64,000 bases of DNA, taken from positions 409,206 to 473,205 of the forward strand of contig JADKJH010000003.1 of the NCBI GenBank assembly GCA_016722505.1. Direction: 5' to 3'. How positions within the stretch are numbered: position 1 is the stretch's first letter; each line of letters begins with the position of its first letter. The position numbers were made by a program, and so were the translations under genes. The notes under the pieces are model-generated. The model was not told where the DNA came from. It did no database searches and saw only the letters and a program-made list of their open reading frames with translations. This DNA comes from Holophagaceae bacterium. GTDB lineage: Bacteria > Acidobacteriota > Holophagae > Holophagales > Holophagaceae. Shown here piece by piece: positions 45,913 through 54,937 of this stretch.

Positions 45913-47448
45913 TCACGAAGGTGTGGTTCTGGTGGGCGCAGCCATACGAACACGCACGAAGTAGCTCGCATTCCCTACGATGATCGTCACCATGCTGCCG
46001 ATGAACGTATGCCAGGTGAAATCAATCTTCGTGAAGGCCAGCACCGCGACCATGGCGAGCAATCCACTCACGAAGCCGATCATCGCATCGAGCTGTGCCG
46101 TTTTCTTGAAAAGCAGTCCAAGCAAAAACGTTCCGAGCAGTCCGCCATAGGTGAACGACGCGATCTTCAGTCCGAGTTCGATCACTGGATTCTTCGTGTC
46201 CGTGAAAAGCATCGCGCCGCCAATGAGCAGCACACCCCACAACAGAGTGAAAATGCGCGACCAGCGGATTTCGCCCTGTTGATCCAAGGAGCGTCCGCGT
46301 GCGGTGAACTTGAAGATATCGAGATACGTCGAGGAAGCTAGCGAGTTGATCGAGGAAGAAAGCGTTCCCATGGCCGAGGCAAGGACGCCGGCGACCACCA
46401 ACCCGGCGATTCCGGTTGGGAGATTCTCTAGAATGAACTTCGGAAAGACTTCATCCGATGTCCCAAGCCCCAACTGCTGGAAGGAGACTCCGCCATAAAA
46501 GGCATACAAGCACAATCCCAGCACCAGAAAAAATCCGAACTGCAGGACGATGAATGCCGCATCGAGCATCAGGGCCCGTTGGCTATCCCAGCGGGTGCGG
46601 CATCCCAGAAGCCGTTGCACGAGCATTTGGTCCGTGCCATGGGATGCCATGGTCAGGAAGGTTCCGCCGATCAGTCCGCCGATCAGGGTGTACGGCGCCG
46701 TGAGGAACGCCATGAACGTCGTGCCGGTGTGGATGTTAATGAAGGCGAATTTGTTTTGCCCGTTCGATGCAGCAAAGGCCACCACGTCCGACCAGCCGTT
46801 GGGTAGATGGTGGAGGATGAGCCACATCGAGGCCACGGCGCCGCCCAGATAAATGAACAACTGGACGACATCCATCGCCACAACCGCCTTGAGTCCGCCT
46901 AGGTATGTGTACACAAGCGTGAATCCGCCGATGAGCAAAATGCTGGTGGGATAACTAAGGCCGGTGATGAGATGCACTGGGATCGCCGTGGCGAACAGCC
47001 GGACTCCAGAAGCGAGTACACGTGTGACGATGAACACCATGGAAGTGAACCTGCGGAGCGGGAGGCCGAATCGTTTGCCAAGAAAGTCGTAGGCGGTTTC
47101 CAGATCACCGCGGTAATACGCCGGGATGAACACCGCGCTCACGATCAAGCGGCCGATAAAGTAGCCGGCGGCCAGTTGCAGGAAATACAGGTTTCCCTTG
47201 AACGCCAGTCCAGGGATGCTGATGAAAGTCAGCGTGCTCGTTTCGCTTGCGGCGATGGAAAACCCGACCGACCACCAGGACATCTGCTTGCCGCCCAGGA
47301 AATAGTCGCGGGAGGAGTGTTGGCGGCCGGAGATCAGGATGCCAGCGGCGGTCACCCCAAGGAGGTACACGGCGACGATCACATAGTCCAAGGGAGCGAA
47401 ACCCACGGGAAGAATCCTTACATTAGTTGCGAATTGGCGTGGATGCAT
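45913..47448 (-). CDS. Sodium:solute symporter (SSS family)
   Basis: 511 aa with about thirteen membrane segments and the SSS core: DYFLGGKQMSWWSVGFSIAA, SETSTLTFISIPGLAF, FIPAYYRGDLETAYDFLGKR, VYTYLGGLKAVVAMDVVQLF and VVAGVLASAMGTLSSSINS. SSS members take up sugars, sialic acid, amino acids and small acids with sodium. Between peptidoglycan amidase and receptor genes, the substrate may be an amino sugar, a released peptide or an amino acid. It follows the second amidase by 28 bases, so they are likely co-transcribed. Confidence 0.9.
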   Translation of the reverse strand: MHPRQFATNVRILPVGFAPLDYVIVAVYLLGVTAAGILISGRQHSSRDYFLGGKQMSWWSVGFSIAASETSTLTFISIPGLAFKGNLYFLQLAAGYFIGRLIVSAVFIPAYYRGDLETAYDFLGKRFGLPLRRFTSMVFIVTRVLASGVRLFATAIPVHLITGLSYPTSILLIGGFTLVYTYLGGLKAVVAMDVVQLFIYLGGAVASMWLILHHLPNGWSDVVAFAASNGQNKFAFINIHTGTTFMAFLTAPYTLIGGLIGGTFLTMASHGTDQMLVQRLLGCRTRWDSQRALMLDAAFIVLQFGFFLVLGLCLYAFYGGVSFQQLGLGTSDEVFPKFILENLPTGIAGLVVAGVLASAMGTLSSSINSLASSTYLDIFKFTARGRSLDQQGEIRWSRIFTLLWGVLLIGGAMLFTDTKNPVIELGLKIASFTYGGLLGTFLLGLLFKKTAQLDAMIGFVSGLLAMVAVLAFTKIDFTWHTFIGSMVTIIVGNASYFVRVRMAAPTRTTPS

Positions 47449-47476
47449 CGCCTGAACGGAAATACACCTCTACAGA

Positions 47477-48346
47477 TCATCTGTCCGCAGATTTAGCGGG
47501 GCTCATTCCCCCTTTTTGAACAGTTGCCAGGGGACTGCCAGCGGAGGCATTCCGGTAGATTTTCCCTTGGAGATTGAAAAGAATCCGTAGATCCTTCTCA
47601 TCCAGGATGGTTTCCTTATCGCCCCGGTAGTGAAGGCGGAAGGCCCTGATGGTCGCCCCCCTATCCTTGAGGCTGTAGCCCATCAGCACCATGGCCTGGA
47701 AGGGATCAAAACCCGCTGGAGCCTCCTGAAGCTGCTCATCAGGCCAAAGGCCAAAGCCCTGTTCGGCGAGGCGCTTCCAGGGAAAGAATCCGCTGGGATC
47801 CGCTTTGAGCACCGGTTCAACATCAGCATGGCCCACCACCTGCGTGCGGGGAATTCGAAATCGGCTGGTGAGATCCTCCAGCAAGATGAGCAGCGCATCA
47901 ATCTGAGGCGAGGAAAAGGGTTCCGATCCGTTGTTATCAAGCTCGATGCCGATGGAGATGGAATTGATATCCCGATAGGGCCCCCACGTGCCGGTGCCCG
48001 CATGCCAAGCCCGGTCATCATCCGACACCAGCTGGGCCATCCGACCGTCCCGGCCAATCAGGTAGTGGGCACTGACCGGACCGCCGTCATTGTGGGTCTT
48101 CAATTGCTTCAGGGAATAGTCGAAGGATTTTCCCGCCGTGTGGTGGATGACGATCAACTGGGGCCGACGGGCGTTGAAATTGGGCGAGGGCATCCATTCT
48201 GCAAGGCTGTTCCGGGGCGAGCGGCAGGCCAAGGACGCGAGCACCAGCAGCGCCCCTAGAACCACAGAGACAGCTCGAAGTGAATTATTCTTGAACCACA
48301 GATGAACACCGATGAACACCGATTTGGGATTGAGTTGAACAGGCAT
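47477..48346 (-). CDS. Second N-acetylmuramoyl-L-alanine amidase, exported (AmpD/AmiD type)
   Basis: The Amidase_2 domain is complete: LIVIHHTAGKSFDYSLKQLK (zinc His), SAHYLIGRDGRMAQLVSDDD, NSISIGIELDNNG, and VVGHADVEPVLKADPSGFFP (zinc His, Asp). An extra C-terminal helical domain of ~65 aa follows. Upstream, LRAVSVVLGALLVLASLAC looks like a lipoprotein signal. The start is uncertain because the signal runs straight into repeat DNA: ATG 48346 is used, GTG 48319 is possible. It differs enough from the 38.8-kb amidase to suggest a distinct substrate. Confidence 0.85.
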   Translation of the reverse strand: MPVQLNPKSVFIGVHLWFKNNSLRAVSVVLGALLVLASLACRSPRNSLAEWMPSPNFNARRPQLIVIHHTAGKSFDYSLKQLKTHNDGGPVSAHYLIGRDGRMAQLVSDDDRAWHAGTGTWGPYRDINSISIGIELDNNGSEPFSSPQIDALLILLEDLTSRFRIPRTQVVGHADVEPVLKADPSGFFPWKRLAEQGFGLWPDEQLQEAPAGFDPFQAMVLMGYSLKDRGATIRAFRLHYRGDKETILDEKDLRILFNLQGKIYRNASAGSPLATVQKGGMSPAKSADR

Positions 48347-48762
48347 TCTGCATTTCATTTGGTGATCTCGACCCGCCGTTGCTTCGCGGGAGCACGGAGC
48401 GCCTGCGGGCTTTAATACCAAATGGCATTCAAGGAAATAGAACCACCAAGACACAAAGGGCACAAAGAGACCCGTCATGCGCCAGCTTCGCGGATGAAAT
48501 TCAGGTGGCCCGGCGGCGGACTCACGCTTGGGTGTGATCCGTGCCGGGCCACCTGAATTTGCAGGCCTTCGGCCCGCAGGCGCTATGCGCCTCGCGAAGC
48601 TATTTCCGGCCGGAATCAGGAATGTCTTTCTTAGTGTCTTCGTGTCTTGGTGGTGGTTTTTTATCTTTTTAAACGAAAAATCGCATAAGCCTCCTGAATC
48701 CCCACCGCGGAGCTGAGGCATCGGAAATCTGTGTGAATCAGTGTTCATCTATGGTTCCAATT
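48293..48762. repeat. Composite block of inverted and period-7 repeats upstream of the amidase
   Basis: A 470-base region with nested symmetry. The outer arms (48293-48325 and 48729-48762) are imperfect inverted copies of an ACCACAGATGAACACCGATG unit. Inner arms (48436-48470 and 48626-48662) are inverted period-7 runs close to CCAAGACACAAAG. At the centre an 18-bp perfect inverted repeat, AAATTCAGGTGGCCCGGC and its complement (about 48496-48556), encloses a short loop. GCGCCTGCGGGC and its complement add another arm pair. No gene is convincing apart from the overlap with the amidase start. Confidence 0.7.
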
Positions 48763-48771
48763 TAAAGGGGC

Positions 48772-50163
48772 CTAATGCTTGGTTGGCGTGGCCCTTTCCG
48801 TGTTGCGGAAGAGTTCGGGATAGGTGCCGCGGCGCCGGATGACGCGGGCCTTATTGCCATCCACCATCACTTCGGCCGGCATGGGTCGGGCGTTGTACTC
48901 GCTGGCCATGGAGAATCCGTAGGCACCGGCATCAAGGATCACCACCAGGTCGCCAGCTTCGGCCCGAGGGAGCATCCTGGCTTCGGCCAGGATGTCGCCG
49001 GTTTCGCACACATCGCCTGCGATGTCCACAAGCTGCGGATCTTTGGTCTTTCCGATGACGCGCACGCGATGGTAGGCCTTGTACATGGCCGGTCGCATCA
49101 AGGTGTTGAACCCTGCGTCCACATTCACGAAAGTCTTGAGAGGAGTCTGTTTCACGGTGTTCACACGGGTCAAAAGATAGCCGGACCCGCCCACGAAGAA
49201 ACGGCCCGGTTCCAGCCACAGGGTTGGTTCATAGCCCGCGGCGGCAACGCCCTCTTTCCAGACGGGTTCCAGCGCCTTGGCGAGGTCCTCCGGCGACATC
49301 AAAGTTTGTCCATCCTCGTAGGGAATGCCCAATCCGCCCCCCAAGTCCAGGAAGGCCAGCTTGATATTCAGTTTTTCTTTGAGGTCCTTCACCAGTCCAA
49401 GCATTTTCCGCGCGGTGAGGACATATCCATCAGTCTCGGTGATCTGGGAGCCGATGTGGCAGTGGGCACCCTCGATCCGGATCTCCGGCATGCCCTTGGC
49501 CTTTTCGTAGGCCTTGAAGGCGATGCCATCCTGCAGGTGCAACCCGAATTTTGATTCGGCGATGCCGGTGTTGATCTGATGGATCGTGTGGGGATCCACG
49601 CCTGGATTGATGCGGAAGGAGATGCGCGCCTGCTTTTTCTGCCGCCGGGCTTCGGCCTGCACTTGGCCGAGTTCATCCAGGGAGTCCACATTGAGCACTG
49701 CGCCTAGTTCAATGGCGCGTTGGATTTCCCCAGGGTTCTTGGAAGAGGATGTGAACATGATCTCCGGGCCGGCGTACCCCACCCGCAGCGCCGTTTCGAT
49801 CTCGCCCCGGGACACCACCTCGGCGCCGAGGCCTTTGGCTTTAAGAAGACTGATGACGACGGGATTGGTATTGGCCTTGATCGCGTACAGGATTCTCAGT
49901 TTGGAAAAGCGCGGGGCGAAGGCAGCGTGCAGCGCGTCCACCTGCCCCCGGATGTGAGCTTGATCGTAGATGTAAAGCGGAGTCCCATAGGTTTTCGCGA
50001 GGTGGCGGAATGCTGTGGCGACTCCCGGATCCCCCGCGCGATCTGCGTGCGCGGCCAGCAATGCTTCATGAAGGGTGGCTTCATGAAGGGTGGGTTTGGC
50101 CACCTGGGCGCACAAAGCCGGGGAAAGCAGGAGAAGCACAAGACTGAGACGAAGAAGGGGCAC
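48772..50163 (-). CDS. lysA: Diaminopimelate decarboxylase family protein with signal peptide
   Basis: The PLP-dependent fold III enzyme is complete: ILYAIKANTNPVVISLLK (PLP Lys), EGAHCHIGSQITE, FLDLGGGLGIPYEDG, LWLEPGRFFVGGSG, the active-site Cys in GDVCETGDILAEARMLP, and DAGAYGFSMASEYNARPMP. It converts meso-DAP to L-lysine. Unlike ordinary LysA it begins with a hydrophobic leader and cleavage site (LLRLSLVLLLLSPALCAQ), indicating export. The GTG at 50163 has GGAG upstream. Residues 28-38 contain a small tandem duplication (LHEATLHEA). 463 aa. Placed among peptidoglycan peptidases, it more likely degrades DAP than makes lysine. Confidence 0.88.
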   Translation of the reverse strand: MPLLRLSLVLLLLSPALCAQVAKPTLHEATLHEALLAAHADRAGDPGVATAFRHLAKTYGTPLYIYDQAHIRGQVDALHAAFAPRFSKLRILYAIKANTNPVVISLLKAKGLGAEVVSRGEIETALRVGYAGPEIMFTSSSKNPGEIQRAIELGAVLNVDSLDELGQVQAEARRQKKQARISFRINPGVDPHTIHQINTGIAESKFGLHLQDGIAFKAYEKAKGMPEIRIEGAHCHIGSQITETDGYVLTARKMLGLVKDLKEKLNIKLAFLDLGGGLGIPYEDGQTLMSPEDLAKALEPVWKEGVAAAGYEPTLWLEPGRFFVGGSGYLLTRVNTVKQTPLKTFVNVDAGFNTLMRPAMYKAYHRVRVIGKTKDPQLVDIAGDVCETGDILAEARMLPRAEAGDLVVILDAGAYGFSMASEYNARPMPAEVMVDGNKARVIRRRGTYPELFRNTERATPTKH

Positions 50164-50202
50164 GGGATACTCCAAATAGGAAGGTCGGTGTTGATTTCGA
50201 AA

Positions 50203-51624
50203 TCAGGGAGTTGGTGGATGAAGCTCGGCCGGCAGGCTCCAGGCCGCGCGGGCGATATCGAGCAACCGTTCTGGAATCTGGACAAGTGCAGGGTGCTGAG
50301 CCGGATCCATCCACCGAAGCACCGTGAGTAGATCTTCGGCGGCCAGGGCCGTGCATCCGGCGGTGCCTCCGCCAGGAGGAGGGGACACATGGAAGAAGAT
50401 GCAGCTCCCCGCATTCTTGTGGGGCTTTAAATCGTTGTAGTGGATCACCACCATGTAGCGATAGTGGTCCGTTTCCATGAGAAGGTGCTCGGCGGACCGC
50501 CAGGTTCTGGGCGCATCTGGGGAATCCAAATGGACGAGCTTCGCGTAGTCGGCGTCATCCGGATCATCCACGCAGCGATCGCATTTGGTGGCGGTGGTAT
50601 AGGGTAAGCGGACGCCTTCCGGAGCTTTCGGGGCATAACCCCACATGCCCCCGAAGGTGAGGATACCCGCGGGCGAGCGGCCATCGCCTTCGCGTTTCAC
50701 GGGGCCTTGCACGGGCGGTGGCGGGGCGCCCTCGTCGCTTCGCCAGGCCATGCCCTTCCCGCCTATCCAGACAGGCAATCTGGTTCCCACGGGAACAAAA
50801 ACCCCTTTCTGCAGTTCAAACCGTTGCAGCCAACCTTTCGGATTGTCCCAATCCGGCGTGGTGACCAGAAGGATCTGGCCTGCTGCCGCCAGTTCCGCCG
50901 GCTTCCCGACGATGGCTTCGAAAGGCAGGTTCATATTCGGGTAGTCGGCGCTGGTGGCGTAGTCGAAGTGCCACCACTCCTCCTTGAGGACCTTGAAGCC
51001 CTCGACTTCCATGGAAGCGCGCAGCAGATCCCTATTTCGCCGGGCTTCAGCGGGACCATCCGCGTAGTCTGCGTGGGAGCGGGGGGACATCTCGTCATAG
51101 TCGCTGGGCATGGCCGCAGCGGCTCCATCAGACAGACGAACCAGGTCCAGATCCACCGCGCAGCCACGGTTATGCACGGAGCCTTTGGCGGGATCGGCCA
51201 CATAGTCATGGTTCGCGGGCGGAGTTGCCTCCCAGAAGACCTTGGTGACCCACCAGGGGCGGTAGGCGTCGTGGATCCGCAAGGCGAAGCCCGAGCGGAG
51301 GAGCGCACGATTCACGCGAACCAAAGCCTGGGCGACGGGACGCTGCAAGAAGGCTTTGGCCGCGCTGTAGACAGGGGCGTGGAGAAAGTTGTCCTTGGAT
51401 GCGTAGCGGATATCCAACCGAAGCGTCGGGTCAAGGGTGGTGATGTCCACCAAATCCGGTTTGCGTTTGGTTTGGCCCCATTGGGGCGGCGTGGCGGAAC
51501 GAGCCTCCTTGATGAGTTGATCCACAGGTCGCGGGGTGAATGCCTGCGCCGAAGGAACCTCGCCTAGAACGGATAGAGCCGTGGAAAGCGCGACGCAGAT
51601 GGTAATCAACCGGGACATCGACAT
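50203..51624 (-). CDS. Fusion of VanX-type D-Ala-D-Ala dipeptidase and L,D-transpeptidase domain, exported
   Basis: A signal peptide (LITICVALSTALSVLGEVPSAQA) is followed by a Peptidase M15D domain: LRLDIRYASKDNFLHAPVY, IHDAYRPWWVTKVF, the zinc motif SVHNRGCAVDLDL and EEWWHFDY. From about residue 250 a second domain appears, with VGTRLPVWIGGKGMAW, HYNDLKPHKNAG and the catalytic-Cys motif GGGTAGCTAL of YkuD-type proteins. VanX cleaves free D-Ala-D-Ala; the YkuD part could cross-link or, as an L,D-carboxypeptidase, trim stem peptides. The ATG at 51624 follows GAGGAG, 13 bases after alr. Confidence 0.85.
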   Translation of the reverse strand: MSMSRLITICVALSTALSVLGEVPSAQAFTPRPVDQLIKEARSATPPQWGQTKRKPDLVDITTLDPTLRLDIRYASKDNFLHAPVYSAAKAFLQRPVAQALVRVNRALLRSGFALRIHDAYRPWWVTKVFWEATPPANHDYVADPAKGSVHNRGCAVDLDLVRLSDGAAAAMPSDYDEMSPRSHADYADGPAEARRNRDLLRASMEVEGFKVLKEEWWHFDYATSADYPNMNLPFEAIVGKPAELAAAGQILLVTTPDWDNPKGWLQRFELQKGVFVPVGTRLPVWIGGKGMAWRSDEGAPPPPVQGPVKREGDGRSPAGILTFGGMWGYAPKAPEGVRLPYTTATKCDRCVDDPDDADYAKLVHLDSPDAPRTWRSAEHLLMETDHYRYMVVIHYNDLKPHKNAGSCIFFHVSPPPGGGTAGCTALAAEDLLTVLRWMDPAQHPALVQIPERLLDIARAAWSLPAELHPPTP

Positions 51625-51637
51625 GGTGCTCCTCTGC

Positions 51638-52783
51638 TCAAGCATGATCCCTGGCAACCCGCCGGTTGAGGGCGCAGGTGATTTCGTAGGGGATGGTACC
51701 CAGAAGCCGTGCGGTACTGGCCACGGAATGCGGATCCTTTGGCTCCCGGCTCAGCAGGACCATGGACTCGCCCATACGGATGTTGACTGATTCGGGGACA
51801 ACGACAGTCAGGGAATCCATGGACACTTGTCCCACCACGGGATAAGTTGCGCCTCTGAATCCAGCCCAGGCCCGGTTCGCCAGGGCGCGCGAAAACCCAT
51901 CAGCGTACCCGCAGTTCAGGGTCACGAGCCTGACCGGATGGGGGGCGACGTAGGTGCATCCATAGCCCACGGTGGTCCCTGCGGGAATGAGCACCGACCG
52001 GAACACTTCGGCGCTGAGTTCAAGAATGGGACGAAGTCCGGCTTGCCGCGCCTCATCCAAGTCTGAAAGGCCATAGAGGGATATCCCGCAACGGACATGG
52101 GTATCGCCCTCTGTGAAACCGCGAAGGCACCCGGCGCTATTGGCGTGATGGACCTGGGATACAGTAATGCCCGCATCGCGCAGCTGGGCCAGGCCGCCCA
52201 GGAACCTGCTTCGTTGCACTTGAGTGAAGCGGGTATCAGGTTCCTCCGCCGCAGCGAAATGTCCCATGACGCCACGGAGCCAAGGCTGAAGGCGTCGGAT
52301 CGTGTCAATGCAGCCCCCCAGTTCGGAAATCCGCAGGCCCGATCGGCCCATGCCCGTGTCCAGCTTCAGGTGCAGCCCCACGGGATGCTGCGGCACAAGT
52401 TCGGACAATTCCAGAAGGTGGCCCTCTGAAACGACCGTGAGATCAATTCCGTGGACGGCGGCCATCGGCAAGGATTCCGGCCGGATGCTTCCGAACACGA
52501 GAATCGGGGATGAGATTCCTTCGTGCCGGAGTTCCAGCGCCTCTGAAAGCGTCGCCACGCAATATCCCGCCACACCCTCGGCCTCCAACGCCCGCGCCAC
52601 CTGGACCGCGCCGTGGCCATAGGCATCCGCCTTGACCACCGCGAGGAGGCCGAGTCCCTTGGAAACCTTTTCCATGGCATGGAGGTTCTGGACCAGCCGG
52701 CCAAGGTCCACTCTGGCGATCAATGCGCGTGCATCCTGAGGCAGGCTGGCTGGTGGTGCCAATGTTTTACTGACGCTGGACAT
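51638..52783 (-). CDS. alr: Alanine racemase
   Basis: 381 aa, family length. PLP lysine in LLAVVKADAYGHGAVQVA; VHHANSAGCLR and CGISLYG mark the barrel; the second catalytic residue (Tyr) is in TVGYGCTYVAPHPVRLV. It interconverts L- and D-alanine. No export signal is seen, unlike several neighbours. As the first gene of this minus-strand series, divergent from the NlpC/P60 gene, it could recover D-Ala released by the dipeptidase, or simply supply D-Ala for cell-wall synthesis. Confidence 0.93.
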   Translation of the reverse strand: MSSVSKTLAPPASLPQDARALIARVDLGRLVQNLHAMEKVSKGLGLLAVVKADAYGHGAVQVARALEAEGVAGYCVATLSEALELRHEGISSPILVFGSIRPESLPMAAVHGIDLTVVSEGHLLELSELVPQHPVGLHLKLDTGMGRSGLRISELGGCIDTIRRLQPWLRGVMGHFAAAEEPDTRFTQVQRSRFLGGLAQLRDAGITVSQVHHANSAGCLRGFTEGDTHVRCGISLYGLSDLDEARQAGLRPILELSAEVFRSVLIPAGTTVGYGCTYVAPHPVRLVTLNCGYADGFSRALANRAWAGFRGATYPVVGQVSMDSLTVVVPESVNIRMGESMVLLSREPKDPHSVASTARLLGTIPYEITCALNRRVARDHA

Positions 52784-52883
52784 ATCGCCATGTTAACGGG
52801 CTTTGGAATTCATCAAGGGAGATTCACATGCAAAGATGGGGGGATTCTCCGGGCCACTCCGAAGCCATGCACGAGGTCAACAA

Positions 52884-53777
52884 ATGAGCACAGCGAAATT
52901 GCGTGGACTCCTGACATGTTTCCTGATGCTGCTGACTCCCCTGACTGCTTGGGCGAAGGATACAGCCGCCTACGTAGTCATCAGGCCTGTGGTGAACCTC
53001 CACCATGGCCCGCGAGAGGATACGGATGTCGTTTCCCAGGCGATGCTGGGCGCGCGTCTGGTGGAATTGGAGCGGACCGGGGGCTGGGCCCGCATCAAAG
53101 GGGAAGATGACTATCCGGGGTGGATCCAGATTTCCAGCCTTCGCGCTTTGGATGCCGGGGAGCGATACCCAGCCTCCATGGAGTTCGGGAAAGCCGTGGA
53201 GGTTGATGCGCTGGGTGCGAACCTCTACTTCGAACCCGATGTCACCAAACATGCCCCAGTGATGACCGCGCCCTACGGCGTACGGCTGGAACGCGTGAAT
53301 GGTGGGAAGGACACGTCGCGATGGCTGGAGATCAAGTTGCCTGACCGACGCATTGCATGGATCCAATCCGGGGATGTGCGCACTGATCTCAAACCGCTCG
53401 GAATCGAAGCCTCGATCGAGCTGGCGAAGCGTTTCCTGGGCATCAATTACACCTGGGGAGGCAGTTCCACCTTCGGCTTCGATTGTTCCGGATTCACCCA
53501 GACGATCATCCGGAGCCGGGGCGCAATCATGCCCAGGGATGCCAATATCCAGGCAGCTTGGTCCGGGCTGGCTCCAGTGGCGGACCGCAAGCGGCTCCAG
53601 CCTGGGGATCTGCTTTTCTTTGGCAAGGACGCGAACAGCATCACCCACACGGGGATGTACCTTGGCAAGGGCGCCTTCATTCATGACACTCCCAAGGATC
53701 ACCCCCGGATCCAGATTTCCGACCTAGGGGATCCCTATTGGTCCAAGCTCCTGGTAGCGATGCGGAGGCTCAAATGA
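52884..53777 (+). CDS. Exported SH3-NlpC/P60 peptidoglycan endopeptidase (YkfC-like)
   Basis: Signal peptide LLTCFLMLLTPLTAWAKD. Two bacterial SH3-like domains occupy residues ~30-170 (VNLHHGPREDTDVVSQAMLG, WLEIKLPDRRIAWIQ). The NlpC/P60 domain follows: YTWGGSSTFGFDCSGFTQ (catalytic Cys), GDLLFFGKDANSITHTGMYL (His) and FIHDTPKD. B. subtilis YkfC, of the same design, cleaves D-gamma-Glu-(L-Lys or DAP) bonds and is encoded next to the Ala-Glu epimerase YkfB, exactly as here (ATGA overlap with the next gene). 297 aa. Confidence 0.92.
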   Translation: MSTAKLRGLLTCFLMLLTPLTAWAKDTAAYVVIRPVVNLHHGPREDTDVVSQAMLGARLVELERTGGWARIKGEDDYPGWIQISSLRALDAGERYPASMEFGKAVEVDALGANLYFEPDVTKHAPVMTAPYGVRLERVNGGKDTSRWLEIKLPDRRIAWIQSGDVRTDLKPLGIEASIELAKRFLGINYTWGGSSTFGFDCSGFTQTIIRSRGAIMPRDANIQAAWSGLAPVADRKRLQPGDLLFFGKDANSITHTGMYLGKGAFIHDTPKDHPRIQISDLGDPYWSKLLVAMRRLK

Positions 53778-54907
53778 AGCGGCGGGAATTATTCCAGACC
53801 ATGGCTACAGCTACTGCCGGGGCGGCTCTCCTGGGCCGGGATGGGCTGGCCGCACCTCGCCACAGGGCGGAAGGCCACGGCACAACCGCCTTTTCTACCC
53901 AGGTCCGGCGGCTACAGCTCCGGCATACCTGGACCACTACCATGTCCTCCAGCGCCTACCGCGATACCCTGCATGCGCAGTTCACCCGCGACGGCATCAC
54001 CGGCTACGGCGAAGGGGCGGGCATTGTCCGTTACCAGCAGAATGCCCTGGGAGGCCAGAAAGCCCTGGAGGCGCTGCAATCAGTGATCACCTCGGCGGAT
54101 CCCTGGCGCTTCGAGAAGTTCCTGGCAGATCTGGATCGCCGCTTGCCGGGCCAGCGGGCGGCGTTGGCTGCGGTGGATTTGGCTCTCCTGGACTGGATCT
54201 GCAAGAAGCTGGGCGTTCCCATTTACCGTTTCTTCGGGCTGGATCCTGCGGATGCCGCCATCACGAACATGTCCATCGGCATTGACACGCCGGAGATAAC
54301 CAAACAAAAGGTGCGCGAGGCCGAGGATTTTCCATTCCTGAAGGTCAAGGTCGGCTTGGCTTCGGACGAGGCCACCATTGACGCTGTCCGCAGTGTCACC
54401 AAGAAGCCGCTTCGGGTGGACGCCAACGAAGGCTGGACCAGCAAGGAGGAGGCCGTCAGGAAGATCAATTGGCTGGAATCCCAAGGCGTGCAATTCATCG
54501 AACAACCCTTGCCGGCCCACATGATCGAAGAAGCCCGCTGGGTGCGCGCTAGGGTGCACATGCCCATCTTCGCGGACGAAGCCTGCCACTCGGCCGAGGA
54601 CATCCCGAAACTGCGTGACGCCTTCGACGGAGTCGTCATCAAGCTCGACAAGTCGGGCGGGCTCCTGGAGGCCCACCGCCAAATCCTCGTGGCGAAAGCT
54701 TTGGGCATGAAGACCATGCTCGGCTGCATGGTGTCGAGTTCCTGCACCATCACGGCAGCGGCGCACCTCTCTCCGCTGGTGGACTATGCCGATCTGGACG
54801 GCAACCTCCTGATCTCCAACGATCCATTCGTAGGTGTGAAGGTGGACAAGGGCAAGCTCATCCTGCCCACCACGCCGGGCCTGGGCCTCCGCCTAACCAA
54901 GGCGTGA
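53774..54907 (+). CDS. L-Ala-D/L-Glu epimerase (enolase superfamily) with Tat-like signal
   Basis: 377 aa. The barrel carries the dipeptide-epimerase residues: KVKVGL (KxK), RVDANEGW (Asp), FIEQPLP (Glu), FADEAC (Asp) and VIKLDKSGGLLEA (Lys), the last being typical of YcjG/YkfB. It turns L-Ala-D-Glu into L-Ala-L-Glu so that ordinary peptidases can cut it. The N-terminus KRRELFQTMATATAGAALLG looks like a twin-arginine signal, whereas known family members are cytoplasmic. It overlaps the endopeptidase by 4 bases. Confidence 0.88.
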   Translation: MKRRELFQTMATATAGAALLGRDGLAAPRHRAEGHGTTAFSTQVRRLQLRHTWTTTMSSSAYRDTLHAQFTRDGITGYGEGAGIVRYQQNALGGQKALEALQSVITSADPWRFEKFLADLDRRLPGQRAALAAVDLALLDWICKKLGVPIYRFFGLDPADAAITNMSIGIDTPEITKQKVREAEDFPFLKVKVGLASDEATIDAVRSVTKKPLRVDANEGWTSKEEAVRKINWLESQGVQFIEQPLPAHMIEEARWVRARVHMPIFADEACHSAEDIPKLRDAFDGVVIKLDKSGGLLEAHRQILVAKALGMKTMLGCMVSSSCTITAAAHLSPLVDYADLDGNLLISNDPFVGVKVDKGKLILPTTPGLGLRLTKA

Positions 54908-54937
54908 AAATAAGACGACATTGGCTTGGAGACAGGA

